Shown here piece after piece: positions 1 through 9,200 of a stretch of 64,000 nt of DNA. The translations under genes and the position numbers were made by a program. The DNA comes from Oxalobacteraceae bacterium. GTDB taxonomy: Bacteria > Pseudomonadota > Gammaproteobacteria > Burkholderiales > Burkholderiaceae_D. Every line of letters begins with the position of its first letter. Positions within the stretch are counted from its first letter, which is position 1. A model generated the notes under the pieces. It was not told the origin of the DNA. It searched no databases and saw only the letters and a program-made list of their open reading frames with translations. The stretch spans positions 1-64,000 of the forward strand of contig JAIXXN010000037.1 in assembly GCA_027490725.1 (NCBI GenBank), read 5' to 3'.

Positions 1-1
1 A

Positions 2-76
2 ACTCCTGATAAAGTTACCGTAGCTGCGCCACGTCAGACGACCGTCGTGCTCTCACAGCCGTCGCAGGCTGGATAA
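2..76 (+). CDS. Possible C-terminal end of a gene cut by the left window edge
   Basis: Reading from base 2, an open frame of 24 codons runs to TAA at 74-76. The peptide ends in VTVAAPRQTTVVLSQPSQAG. A short Val-Thr-Val-Ala-Ala stretch followed by Thr-Val-Val-Leu is typical of the last beta-strand of GH13-type enzymes such as pullulanases, but the fragment is too short to assign. A chance open frame of this length is also possible. Bases 77-196 show no gene. Confidence 0.3.
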   Translation, partial: TPDKVTVAAPRQTTVVLSQPSQAG

Positions 77-196
77 GAAGGTCAGATGGATGATGGATTG
101 AGTGGTAGTCGCTACGGTAGATGTGAGATTGGCTAAACCTTTGAATTATAACCAAATCTCGCCTGCTTGGCAATGCATGACCGGACCTTTACACGC

Positions 197-231
197 AAAA
201 AAAAGCCGGCACGCGGGGAGCGGCCGGCTTT
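197..231 (-). terminator. Rho-independent terminator of the HbpS-like gene
   Basis: On the minus strand AAAGCCGGC (231-223) pairs with GCCGGCTTT (210-202) across a 12-base loop and runs into a T tract ending at 197. It lies 19 bases past the stop codon of the HbpS-like gene and is the clearest terminator at this end of the window. Confidence 0.85.
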
Positions 232-249
232 AGACAATAAGCTTGTCAA

Positions 250-660
250 TTAGTTCAGAGCAGCGATACCGGCTTTGGCAATCTGCGCATCTTCTACCGA
301 TTTCACGCCCGATACGCCGACCGCACCGATGATGTGGCCATCAACGATGATCGGCACGCCACCTTCCAGCATGCCGTCGGTCTGTGGCGCTGGTGCGCTC
401 AGGAAGGACACGCGGCCGTTATTAATCATGTCTTCGTAGATCTTCGATTCACGGCGACCCAGTGCCGAGACACGTGCCTTGGCCGGCGCGATATGGGCCG
501 ACAGCGGCGCAGCGCCATCCTGACGCTGCAACCACAGCAGGTGACCACCATCGTCAACGATGGCGATGACCACTGGCCAGTTATTGGCGACCGCTTCGGC
601 TTCGGCAGCAGCAGCGATTTTCTTGACGTCGGCGAGCGACAGGTAGGGTTTGGTTTGCAT
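250..660 (-). CDS. HbpS/GlcG-like (DUF336) protein
   Basis: This 136-residue protein matches the GlcG/HbpS (DUF336, PF03928) family of small single-domain proteins, some of which bind haem or cobalamin and others of which sit beside oxidative catabolic genes. Typical features are the N-terminal helix (LADVKKIAAAAEAEA), the IVDDGGHLL strand and the Gly-rich GGVPIIVDGHIIGAVGVSG core. I chose the ATG at 660 because AAGGA lies six bases upstream; an in-frame upstream start would add 17 residues unlike the family. It follows the patatin gene by 57 bases and ends in a terminator, so it may be the last gene of the leftward unit. There is no signal peptide. Its substrate cannot be told from sequence. 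Confidence 0.85.
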   Translation of the reverse strand: MQTKPYLSLADVKKIAAAAEAEAVANNWPVVIAIVDDGGHLLWLQRQDGAAPLSAHIAPAKARVSALGRRESKIYEDMINNGRVSFLSAPAPQTDGMLEGGVPIIVDGHIIGAVGVSGVKSVEDAQIAKAGIAALN

Positions 661-717
661 GAGAGGTCCTTTTAGATAAGACGGGATAAGACGGGTATCT
701 GAGCGCAGCACTTTTGG

Positions 718-1638
718 TCAGGGACGGCGCTTCGCTTCCAGTTTCTGTTTAAGCTGTGCCATCACCAGTGAGGCGGCCTGCTCGCCAGCCAGAATCGCCT
801 GATTGCGACCGGCAAAATCATTGCCCGCCATCTTGCCCAGACTCGGCACAATCACGATATCGGCATCCCTGAGTTCATACTGGTTGATACGCTGGCCCAT
901 GATACTGAAGGTCTGCATGATGACATCGAGCGAACTGACGGTGGCCTGCACATCAGCCTGGGTTGAAATATTCACGGCGATCACGAAGTCGGCGCCCATG
1001 TCGCGCGCAAAGCGCACCGGCACCGGCGCCACCAGACCGCCATCGACATAAGTCTTGCCATTGATGGCCACCGGCTGGAATACGCCGGGCACAGCCGACG
1101 AGGCCCGTACCGCCATGCCGGTATTACCGCGCTGGAACAGGATCGGCTGGCCGTCTTTCAGGTCGGCGGCCACGGCACCGAAGGGGATTTTCAGTTTTTC
1201 GATGGGCTGGTTGTTCACCGCCTTGTTGACGTAGGCCTGCAGGGCTTCGCCCTTCAGTACGCCGGTACTCTTGCGGAACAGCGGCAGCGCCCAGTCGGAA
1301 ATCGACGCCTCATCCATCTCCAGCGCGATCTTCTGCAACTGGTAGCCACTATTCCCGGCCGCGTACAGCGCCCCCACCACACTACCGGCACTGGTGCCGA
1401 CCACGATATCGGCATGAATGCCCTGCGCCTCGAGTGCCTTGATCACGCCGATATGGGCGAAACCGCGCGCAGCGCCACCACCGAGCGCCAGTCCGATCCT
1501 GACCTTCTTCGGCGGCAGCGGCTCCGGCACGGCAGCCTGCAGCACCGGGGTTTCGGCAACTGGCGTGGTTTTACAAGCCACCAGAACGGTGGCAGCAAGG
1601 GTGGCAACGGTGATCAGAGCGAGGCGGCGTGCAAACAT
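718..1638 (-). CDS. Patatin-like phospholipase lipoprotein (RssA/NTE type)
   Basis: A 306-residue patatin-family serine hydrolase. It shows the oxyanion-hole motif GGGAARGFAHIGV at about residues 53-65, the nucleophile elbow GTSAGS near residue 81, and the DGG of the Ser-Asp dyad near residue 199. The N-terminus is a lipoprotein signal with lipobox LVAC (Cys22), so the mature enzyme should be anchored to a membrane facing the periplasm. Most bacterial RssA-like proteins are cytoplasmic, so the lipobox is a distinguishing feature. It lies between the GH109 gene and the HbpS-like gene on the same strand, but the 134-base gap upstream leaves co-transcription uncertain. The family acts on acyl esters of phospholipids or other lipids; the natural substrate is unknown. 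Confidence 0.88.
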   Translation of the reverse strand: MFARRLALITVATLAATVLVACKTTPVAETPVLQAAVPEPLPPKKVRIGLALGGGAARGFAHIGVIKALEAQGIHADIVVGTSAGSVVGALYAAGNSGYQLQKIALEMDEASISDWALPLFRKSTGVLKGEALQAYVNKAVNNQPIEKLKIPFGAVAADLKDGQPILFQRGNTGMAVRASSAVPGVFQPVAINGKTYVDGGLVAPVPVRFARDMGADFVIAVNISTQADVQATVSSLDVIMQTFSIMGQRINQYELRDADIVIVPSLGKMAGNDFAGRNQAILAGEQAASLVMAQLKQKLEAKRRP

Positions 1639-1772
1639 GGACAGTCTATCGATTGATTTAAGCGCCCAGATTGTACACCGCCCACTCTATTCAATCAGTG
1701 GCGCTGATGAATACCGCATATTTGCAGAAGCCATTCAGCGCACGGATTGCTAACGCGACGTCAGAGCACTGA

Positions 1773-3146
1773 CTAGTAACGCTCGTTGAACGCAAAGATA
1801 GGCTTGCGCGCCTGCCACTGGCCGGCGGTAAAGTCCGGGAAGTCCAGCGTCTGGTAGTTCTGCGCAATCGACTGCTCCGATAGCGGCGTGATAGCACTCC
1901 ACGTCACCGCATCGTAGATATCGATCGGCATTGGCGCCTCGGCCTTCAGCGCTTCCACAAACGCGTGGATCACGAAGAAGTCCATGCCACCATGCCCTGC
2001 CCCTTCCGCCGTCCTGGCGTACTTCTTCCACAGCGGATGCTCATAACGATCCTGCCACTGCTGGAAGTCATCCCACTGATGCGGCTTGCTCTTGCCTTCG
2101 ACATGGATCGCGTGGTTCACATCCATCCACAGACCATCGGTTCCCTGCACACGGAAGCCCAGCGAATATGGGCGCGGCAGCGAGGTATCGTGCTGCAGCA
2201 GAATGGTTTCGCCATTCGCGCAGGACAGCGTGGTGGTCACCACGTCGCCCAGCTTGAACTCGGTCCGCGCGTTCGGATGATTCTTACCACCCTGCTTGAC
2301 CACATACTCGTGCAGACCACGCGCTTTGCTGGCAAAGCTGTTGATGCGCGTGAAGCGGTTGCCGCGATTGATGTTGGTGTACATCGCACACGGGCCGATA
2401 CCATGACTAGGATACAGCTCGCCATTGCGCTGCACCGAGTGGGCGGTGCGCCAGCGCGCCTCCGACCAGCCCTTGGCACCAAACTCCGCGCCACCGCCAT
2501 AAGGCTGGGAAGGATCGCCGCTATTGAACTTCACGGCACGCAGGTCATGCTGGTAACCACCCTGCAGGTGCACCAGCTCACCGAACACACCGGCCCGCAC
2601 CATCTGCAGTACCGCCATCACATCGCGGCGGTAGCAGACATTCTCGAGCAGCATATACGGCGTGCCAGTAGCCAGCTGGGTATTCAGCACATCCCAGTGA
2701 TCCTGCAGGCTGATGCCGGCCACCACCTCGCAGCCGACCGGAACTTTGGCCTGCATCGCGGCGATCGCCATCGGCGCATGCCACTCCCACGGCGTCGCGA
2801 TGATCACGCCATCAAGCTTTCCCGCGTCGAGCATGCGCTTGTAGGCCTGCGGATCACGCTCCTCACCAAAAGTCTGCGGGCGTGGTTTGCCGAACTTCTC
2901 CACCTGCCTGAGTGCTTTACCCAGCATGATGGGATCGATGTCGCACAGCGCCACCATCTCCACATCATCGCGCCGCAGCAATTCCTGCAGCAGCACCTGG
3001 CCACGCATGCCGGTACCGATCAACCCCAGACGCAGTTTCTGCCGCGTTGCCGCATGGCCGGCCGGGAGCAGCAGGCTCCCGGCCAGTGCTGCGCCGGCCA
3101 TCAGAAAACCGCGTCGACCAAATTGCTTGCTCAATTGATTCGTCAT
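1773..3146 (-). CDS. GH109 alpha-N-acetylgalactosaminidase, Tat-exported
   Basis: A 457-residue member of the Gfo/Idh/MocA fold closely resembling glycoside hydrolase family 109, whose founders remove alpha-linked GalNAc (blood group A antigen) by an NAD-dependent redox mechanism. It has a Tat signal (GRRGFLMAG, residues 10-18), a Rossmann motif GLIGTGMRG (about 41-49), the GH109-type YPSHGIGP segment with a conserved histidine near residue 248, and a C-terminal HGGMDFFVIHAF stretch. Tat export fits an enzyme that must carry a folded cofactor across the membrane. ATG at 3146 is used; an in-frame GTG sits directly before it and no clear ribosome site separates them. It lies 38 bases after the TonB receptor on the same strand, indicating an operon. 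Linkage specificity is inferred from family and context. Confidence 0.88.
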   Translation of the reverse strand: MTNQLSKQFGRRGFLMAGAALAGSLLLPAGHAATRQKLRLGLIGTGMRGQVLLQELLRRDDVEMVALCDIDPIMLGKALRQVEKFGKPRPQTFGEERDPQAYKRMLDAGKLDGVIIATPWEWHAPMAIAAMQAKVPVGCEVVAGISLQDHWDVLNTQLATGTPYMLLENVCYRRDVMAVLQMVRAGVFGELVHLQGGYQHDLRAVKFNSGDPSQPYGGGAEFGAKGWSEARWRTAHSVQRNGELYPSHGIGPCAMYTNINRGNRFTRINSFASKARGLHEYVVKQGGKNHPNARTEFKLGDVVTTTLSCANGETILLQHDTSLPRPYSLGFRVQGTDGLWMDVNHAIHVEGKSKPHQWDDFQQWQDRYEHPLWKKYARTAEGAGHGGMDFFVIHAFVEALKAEAPMPIDIYDAVTWSAITPLSEQSIAQNYQTLDFPDFTAGQWQARKPIFAFNERY

Positions 3147-3184
3147 CACTGATTACTCTAATTAGGTTAAGCCATTGTAACGGA

Positions 3185-6154
3185 TCAGAAGAACTTGTAA
3201 TTCGCCGAAAACGCGTACTGGCGACCGAACAGATTCTGGCTGTGGTTATACCCTTCCCAGCCATTCGGATCATAGCTAGGCTGCTTGTTCAGCAGATTCT
3301 TGATATTCAGTCCCACTTCCAGATTTTTCATCGGCTTCCAGTTCAGCCCCAGATTGACAGTGACGTAGGCCGGTGCGCCGTCACACAGATCCTGTGGCAT
3401 CGCCACGCCGGCAGCGCTGCAGGTACCCGGTGCATTCTCGGTATCCCACGAACCGTAGGCCCACTTGGTTTTGCCCGTATAGTTGACGAACATGCTGGTG
3501 ACGAAATCGCGGTAGGCCCAGTCAGCGTTGAAGGTGGCGCGGATCCGTGGCGAGTCGTAGTAGCCGACATTGTTACCACTGAAGCCGCTACCGTCTTCAC
3601 TGTTATAGGTTTCACGGCGACGCAAGGTGGTCGACACCCCGGTATTGAGTTTGCCGTAGGCACCCAGACTGAAATTGGTACGCGCGTCCAGATCGATACC
3701 GTCGATCAGGGTACGGCCACGGTTCGAATACGAGTTAATCAGGCCGCCGATATTGCCCACCGTGTAGCCGGGAATGCTGCCCGCGCAAGCTGCAGCATTG
3801 GCCGCGTTGTTGCACATCGTGGCGACCGCCGCCATCGTGGCGCGATCTGCATCGCTGATCGGGTTGCGGATCGCAGCGCTGCTACCTGCCAGCGTCGGAC
3901 CAAACTTGTCCACCAGCTGGGTGAACAGTTCGTTGAAGTCCTGACGGACGATTTCATTGCGACGATAGGCGAACCAGTAATCGACCGACACGCTGACATC
4001 CTTGACCGGTTGCAGCACCAGACCGGCGGTCGAGATCTTGGCTTTCTCAGGGCGCAGATCCGGATTCGGTGGCGTCAGGCCACCCACCGTGGTCGAGCAA
4101 TTGGAATTCAGCAGGGTTTTCCCCATTTCCGTTTCGGTCGGCGTGACAGACTTCATCAGCAGTCGCGCGATGGCATTGGTCTGGTCGCAGCGCACGGTAT
4201 CGCGGATGCCACCTACCTGCGCAAACACACCGCCGCTACCCGATTCGACCAGATTCGGTGCACGGAATCCCTCCGAGTAGGTGCCCCGTACCATTATTTC
4301 GGGGCGGGCACGCCATTGCACGCCCAGCTTCGGTGCCAGATTGGCCGCGAAGTTCGGGTATTTGTCGAGACGGGCGGCGGCATTGACTTCCAGCGTCTCC
4401 GTCAGTGGCACCACCACTTCGCCAAACACCGCTGCGACATTGCGCTGGCCATCGAACCACGAACCACCCTGCTGGGTAATCAGGCCATTCGCGGCATCGG
4501 CATTCCCAGGGGTGTAGAAGCTTTCCCGCATCAGGCTGGCACCCAGTGCGGCACGCACCTCACGTTCGCCGATTTTGGCGACGGTACCTTCGACTTTGCC
4601 ATCCCACGTCAGCAACTTGGTCCAGGACTGGATATCGAAAGTCGGATACGCCGCGCGCAGCAATGCCGCATTCGCGTCACTGATCTCGCCGAATTTGTAA
4701 GCAGGATTGTCGGCGATATAGGTGCGCCCCGTAACCGGATCGGTCGTGAACGGACCAAAGGCCTTGGCAAAGCCTTGGGTGTTGATGTTGACCGTCTGAT
4801 ACAGCGTCGAATGACTGGCGGCGATGCTGAGTGCCGTTTCGAACTCCCAGCCATTCCCAAGGCTGCCGCGCAGACCGGCCAGCGCGCGATAGCTGTTATC
4901 GAGATTGGTCTGGCCGAAGTGGCCAACCGCATCCTGCATCAGGTAGTTCAAGCCTGCCGCACCGCCCATCTTGGCAGCCATATCGGCATCCAGCTTGCCT
5001 TTCAGGTAGACGTTGTTCGGTCCCAGATACGGCGTCACGAAGGTATTCAGCTTAGTACCCGTATTCCGCGAGAACCAGTTGCTGGTACTGCCGCTATTAA
5101 AGCTGCGCGGACCATTTTCACCGCGCAGTTTGATGTGGGTGTAAGCGGCTTCGGCAAACCCTTCCAGATCGCCACCCAGTTTCATGCGTCCGTTCAGATA
5201 ACCGGTCGCGCGATCCGAACTCGGACCAGTATCGAGCGCATACGGCAGGTTGTTCCACACGCAGCGACTGCCCGATGCTTCATTGATACTGGTGCTGCAA
5301 GCACTCACAGCACGCTGGGTACGCGCGTTGTTTTTAGCTTTATCGAAGACAAACAGGGTACCGGGATTGACGACACCCGGTTCACTGCCCACGCCCACCC
5401 GGAAGCCCGATACGAAGCCCGGATTGTTCTCATAGAAGGCGGCCGGGCGTTTCAGATAAGTGTCGGCGGAAGAAATACGGTCACGCTGATACACATTGAG
5501 CGAACCATACACATTGTAGCCATCGCTATTCAGGTCACCCAGACCATAGATCACGCTGCCCTGGCGTTCGCCATAAGATTTTACGGCCGACGAAAAATCG
5601 GCATTAGTACGCACTTCCAGACCCTGATAATTTTTCTTGGTGATGACGTTGATCACCCCAGCGACGGCATCCGAACCATACACTGCCGACGCACCGTCGG
5701 TCAGAATCTCCATCCGCTCGATGGCGGCAGCGGGAATCGCATCGATATTCACGAACATGGTCTGGAACCCGGCCGGCGCGCCGTAGAACGACAGACGGCG
5801 ACCATTCAGCAGTACCAGCGTACCCTGCGCGCCCAGCCCGCGCAGATTGGCCTGCGACGCGCCATCCGAACCGGTGAACATAGAGCGGAAGTCCTGCTGC
5901 GCCGGACGTGCCGCCGGCAGATTATCCAGCACCTGCAGCAGCGTGCGGGCACCCATGTTTTCAATCTGCTTGGCGCTCACCACCTGAACCGGCGAAGCCG
6001 TTTCGGCATTGATACGTTTCAGACTGGACCCGGTAACCTCGACACGGACTACCTTGTCATCCTTCTTCTGCTGCTCTTCCTGTTCGTCTGCCGCCAGTGC
6101 TGCGGACGCCAGACCTACCGCCATCATTGCGGCTACCAGTTTTTTTAAATGCAT
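3185..6154 (-). CDS. TonB-dependent outer-membrane receptor, probably for GalNAc-containing glycans
   Basis: A 989-residue TonB-dependent receptor. A Sec signal peptide (about residues 1-21, ending ALA) precedes an acidic/polar stretch and an EVTGSSLKR motif. The plug domain (about 45-165) includes LRGLGAQGTLVLLNGRR, ERMEILTDGASAVYGSDA and GVINVITKK. A long beta-barrel follows, ending in an aromatic residue (NYKFF) as required for barrel insertion. AAGGGAGA lies six bases before the ATG. It sits between two enzymes that act on alpha-GalNAc and faces the cytoplasmic GalNAc genes, so by analogy with other sugar-utilisation loci it probably imports oligosaccharides or glycopeptides. No SusD-like partner is present, which is normal for proteobacteria. 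The ligand is an inference. Confidence 0.9.
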   Translation of the reverse strand: MHLKKLVAAMMAVGLASAALAADEQEEQQKKDDKVVRVEVTGSSLKRINAETASPVQVVSAKQIENMGARTLLQVLDNLPAARPAQQDFRSMFTGSDGASQANLRGLGAQGTLVLLNGRRLSFYGAPAGFQTMFVNIDAIPAAAIERMEILTDGASAVYGSDAVAGVINVITKKNYQGLEVRTNADFSSAVKSYGERQGSVIYGLGDLNSDGYNVYGSLNVYQRDRISSADTYLKRPAAFYENNPGFVSGFRVGVGSEPGVVNPGTLFVFDKAKNNARTQRAVSACSTSINEASGSRCVWNNLPYALDTGPSSDRATGYLNGRMKLGGDLEGFAEAAYTHIKLRGENGPRSFNSGSTSNWFSRNTGTKLNTFVTPYLGPNNVYLKGKLDADMAAKMGGAAGLNYLMQDAVGHFGQTNLDNSYRALAGLRGSLGNGWEFETALSIAASHSTLYQTVNINTQGFAKAFGPFTTDPVTGRTYIADNPAYKFGEISDANAALLRAAYPTFDIQSWTKLLTWDGKVEGTVAKIGEREVRAALGASLMRESFYTPGNADAANGLITQQGGSWFDGQRNVAAVFGEVVVPLTETLEVNAAARLDKYPNFAANLAPKLGVQWRARPEIMVRGTYSEGFRAPNLVESGSGGVFAQVGGIRDTVRCDQTNAIARLLMKSVTPTETEMGKTLLNSNCSTTVGGLTPPNPDLRPEKAKISTAGLVLQPVKDVSVSVDYWFAYRRNEIVRQDFNELFTQLVDKFGPTLAGSSAAIRNPISDADRATMAAVATMCNNAANAAACAGSIPGYTVGNIGGLINSYSNRGRTLIDGIDLDARTNFSLGAYGKLNTGVSTTLRRRETYNSEDGSGFSGNNVGYYDSPRIRATFNADWAYRDFVTSMFVNYTGKTKWAYGSWDTENAPGTCSAAGVAMPQDLCDGAPAYVTVNLGLNWKPMKNLEVGLNIKNLLNKQPSYDPNGWEGYNHSQNLFGRQYAFSANYKFF

Positions 6155-6216
6155 GGCTATCTCCCTTGTTTGCGTGGTGAATTTGCGTGCTGCTGATGCG
6201 TTTGTGTGACTTACGA

Positions 6217-6246
6217 TGTCTAGTCAGATGTTTCGTAAGGTTGCAA
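6217..6246 (-). promoter_or_regulatory. Possible promoter of the TonB receptor gene
   Basis: In the 145-base gap between the GH31 and receptor genes, minus-strand TTGCAA (6246-6241) and TAGACA (6222-6217) are 18 bases apart. A single TTTCG box lies in the spacer (around 6231-6235), which would allow AgaR control, but one box is weak evidence. The receptor could equally be read from the GH31 promoter. Confidence 0.35.
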
Positions 6247-6299
6247 CGATCCCTCCCCGGTCCGAAGAGGGGTTCCTACTTGTGAAAAAATGGTGGGAA

Positions 6300-9200
6300 T
6301 CAGCGTGGGCGGACGGTGCTACCCTCGGTGCCGATCAGGACCGCATTGGCCCAGTTAGCGCATACCTGCGCAGGCTGGCTACCCTGCGCACCGAGCGTGC
6401 GCAAGCTAAGCTGGCTCAGGCCACGCACGTCGATCTCGGGTTTGACCACTGCCGGCGCACTAATCAGGCCACTGTCGTACAGCAGGCGTTCGCCAGTCCA
6501 GATCTGGAACTGCAAGCCTCCGGCGGCGCGGCAGCTATCATCCACGCCCAGGTCGGCGCGCAACAGATTCCAGTTGCCGTTCAATTGCAGATCCACGCGA
6601 CTGCTAGCGCCGACGCCAAGTCCCTTGCGGAACCACAGGCCATTCATGCGCATTTCCTTGCCGCGCAATGGCTGATCGCGCCTGATACTCTTAGGCAGAT
6701 TCAGATCGGACAGGTATTGCTGGATTTCCGGGCCTTCCTTAGGCTGATAGGCCATCACATGGAAGGTCGACAGCGTAATCGGTGCGACTTCGCTGGCAAG
6801 CGCCGCATTGAACGCCCGGGCGACCGGTTGCGCCGCTGCCGTCACCATCGGATCGCTGGCCGCTGCACCATCGCCTTCGGGATTGTGGGTACTCAGCACC
6901 CGGAAGCGCAGCAGACGGCCTGCCGTCGCAGGGAAGCTGATGCTTTGCGTGCCCTGCGCCAGTTTCAACTGGCCGTGCTTGACTGGCGCGCCCCAGTCGC
7001 CGTTGTTATCACCCAGATAGACTTCGTAATCACGGATCTGGCCATGCTGCCAGTGCTGGTCGTTACGTCCTGCCAGCTCGATACCGTCAACCAGTCGACG
7101 TTCGGTAAATCCGATCACCCATTCGTGCGGGCCACCCTGCACCACCGGACTGCGAGTGGTGCGGAACCAGGTAGACGGCTTGTCGTCGAAGGCATTTTCC
7201 AGTGGATTTGCGGCTTCCTCGGACGGACGATTCAGCACCATCATGGCATCGGACGGAATCGCACGACCCAGCACCGGTGCAGCGGGGAAGACATCATCGG
7301 CCTGCGCCAGTGCCTGAGGCGCCGCGCTCTGCACGGCGATCTGCAGTGGCTGACGGATGTCCTGCTTCGCCAGCTTCACGTGCAAGGTGCCCAGACGGTC
7401 GGCGGCATCGAAGTACCAGCCCTGGGGCGCAGCATCGAAGGCGGCACGGTCATTCAAGGCGGGCAGCAAGGTGCCAGCGGTGGTGACTCCGATGCGCACA
7501 CTGGCCGGACGCTGACGGTTCAGCACCCGCAAGCCATAAGCACGCTGGGTCAGCTGGCCTTGATAACTACCCAGCACCGGCGCCACCTCGACTGTGTAGC
7601 CATCGGCACCGGTCTGCATACGGATGGTCTGCTGGCTATACGCGCCCTCCTGATAGCGACGGCTATTGCCATCATCTTCGTACAAGGTATATTCCGACGC
7701 GCCATGCGGATACAGGTCCAGCGTCAGCACGTCTTTCGGCTTCTCGCCGTCGTACAGCATTTCTGGATACATCGGCAGGATCGCCCCGGCCCGCACCAGC
7801 ACCGGCAGCTTATCGAGGGTGACCGCCATATCGATTTCACGACCACCCTGCGCCGCCGTCACCTGGCGGCCATCCCAGTAATCAAACCACTGACCTTGCG
7901 GCAGGTGGATGGCACGTCGCCAGCCGCCACTGACCGCCTGACTGCGGTACACAGGCGCCACCAGCAGATCGCGGCCCAGCATGAACTGGTACTTGTGCGC
8001 TTCAGTATTGGCAGCCGGATCATCCGGATAGTCCCACATCAGGCCACGCACCAGCGGCGCACCACTTTGCTCCGCTTCACGCATCAGTGTGTACATATAG
8101 GGCGTCAGGCGCATTTTCAGCTTCAGGTAGCGACGGTTGATGCCGACATAAGGCTCGGCAAACCACCACGGATGCTTACGCTCGGCCGCAGCCCAGCCGG
8201 ACATACCCATCAGCACCGGCGTGAAACTCTTCCACTGCAGATCGCGGGTGTAGGTCTCCGGACTACCGCCAAAAATCGCATCGACGTCACCGGTGGCATA
8301 CGCCTGACCGGACAGGCCGGAGCCGATCAGCGTCGGCACATGCCAGCGGATGTAGTCCCAGCTGGCGCTCTGGTCACCGGTCCAGGTGACAGCATAGCGC
8401 TGGGTACCGGCCCAGCCCATCACGGTCCAGATGAAAGGACGGCCATCGGAATTATTCAGAATGCCGTCATAGGCCGACTTATTTGCATCGAGCGAGAACT
8501 GATAGCCTTTGCCGGTCCACGCCACATCCAGCTTCTGCACACGGCTGCCGGCGGTACCGACTTCCCAGGCCATTTTTTCGACGCCATTTTCCGTCCACAG
8601 TCCGGTACGGAAGCCGTATTTGGCCAGCCCCTGCACGGTTTCCGGCAATGCCGAATAGCCGCAGCCATAACCATCGTTAGGCAGTATCCAGCCGCCCGGC
8701 ATATCGTGTTCGCGATACTTGCGTGCCACAGTTTCGATCACGTCTGGGGTCTTGCCGGTCGGCCCGTCACTCCAGCCTTGCGGTACCGTGCCGGGCTTCT
8801 TCACGTTATCGCCATCGTTGTAGCAATCGGCATCGCCATATTCCAGCGCCCAGCGTGGCAGCATGCGCGCCCGGCCAGTCCATTCGGTGTAACGCGCCAG
8901 CACGTCGCGCACATTTTTACCGACAAAGTAATAGGCATCGAAACGTGCTTCATCGTGGGCCAGCGCGATCTGCTCGTTCTGGCGCAGGTCGTAACTGCCG
9001 TCGGACCAGGTGTTGCGCAGCACGCCCCAGCCGCGCGAACTCATGAGGAAAGGCGCCGGACTGGGACGATCGCCCTCTTCCCAGCCACCGGAGTAGGATA
9101 CCTGTAATTGCCGGCCCTTGAATTCGTAGCGACCGTTCTGCTGACCACCGCCGAAGAAGCGCTCGGACTTATCGCTCGACAGCGTCTGCACGCTCTGTTT

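Noticed and set aside
1965-3152. A 395-codon plus-strand frame opposite the GH109 gene.
   Set aside because: Antisense shadow without motifs or ribosome site; GH109 motifs are continuous on the minus strand.
3047-6148. A 1033-codon open frame on the plus strand opposite the TonB receptor gene.
   Set aside because: It is the antisense shadow of a GC-rich gene: the peptide is rich in Arg, His, Ile and Gln, has no family motifs, and the minus-strand reading is a complete receptor with a ribosome site.
6252-6282. Terminator between the GH31 and TonB receptor genes.
   Set aside because: The GC-rich inverted stretch gives only about five pairs and has no T tract in either direction.
6216-9107. 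A 963-codon plus-strand open frame opposite the GH31 gene.
   Set aside because: Same composition bias and no recognisable domain; the opposite strand encodes a full-length GH31 enzyme.
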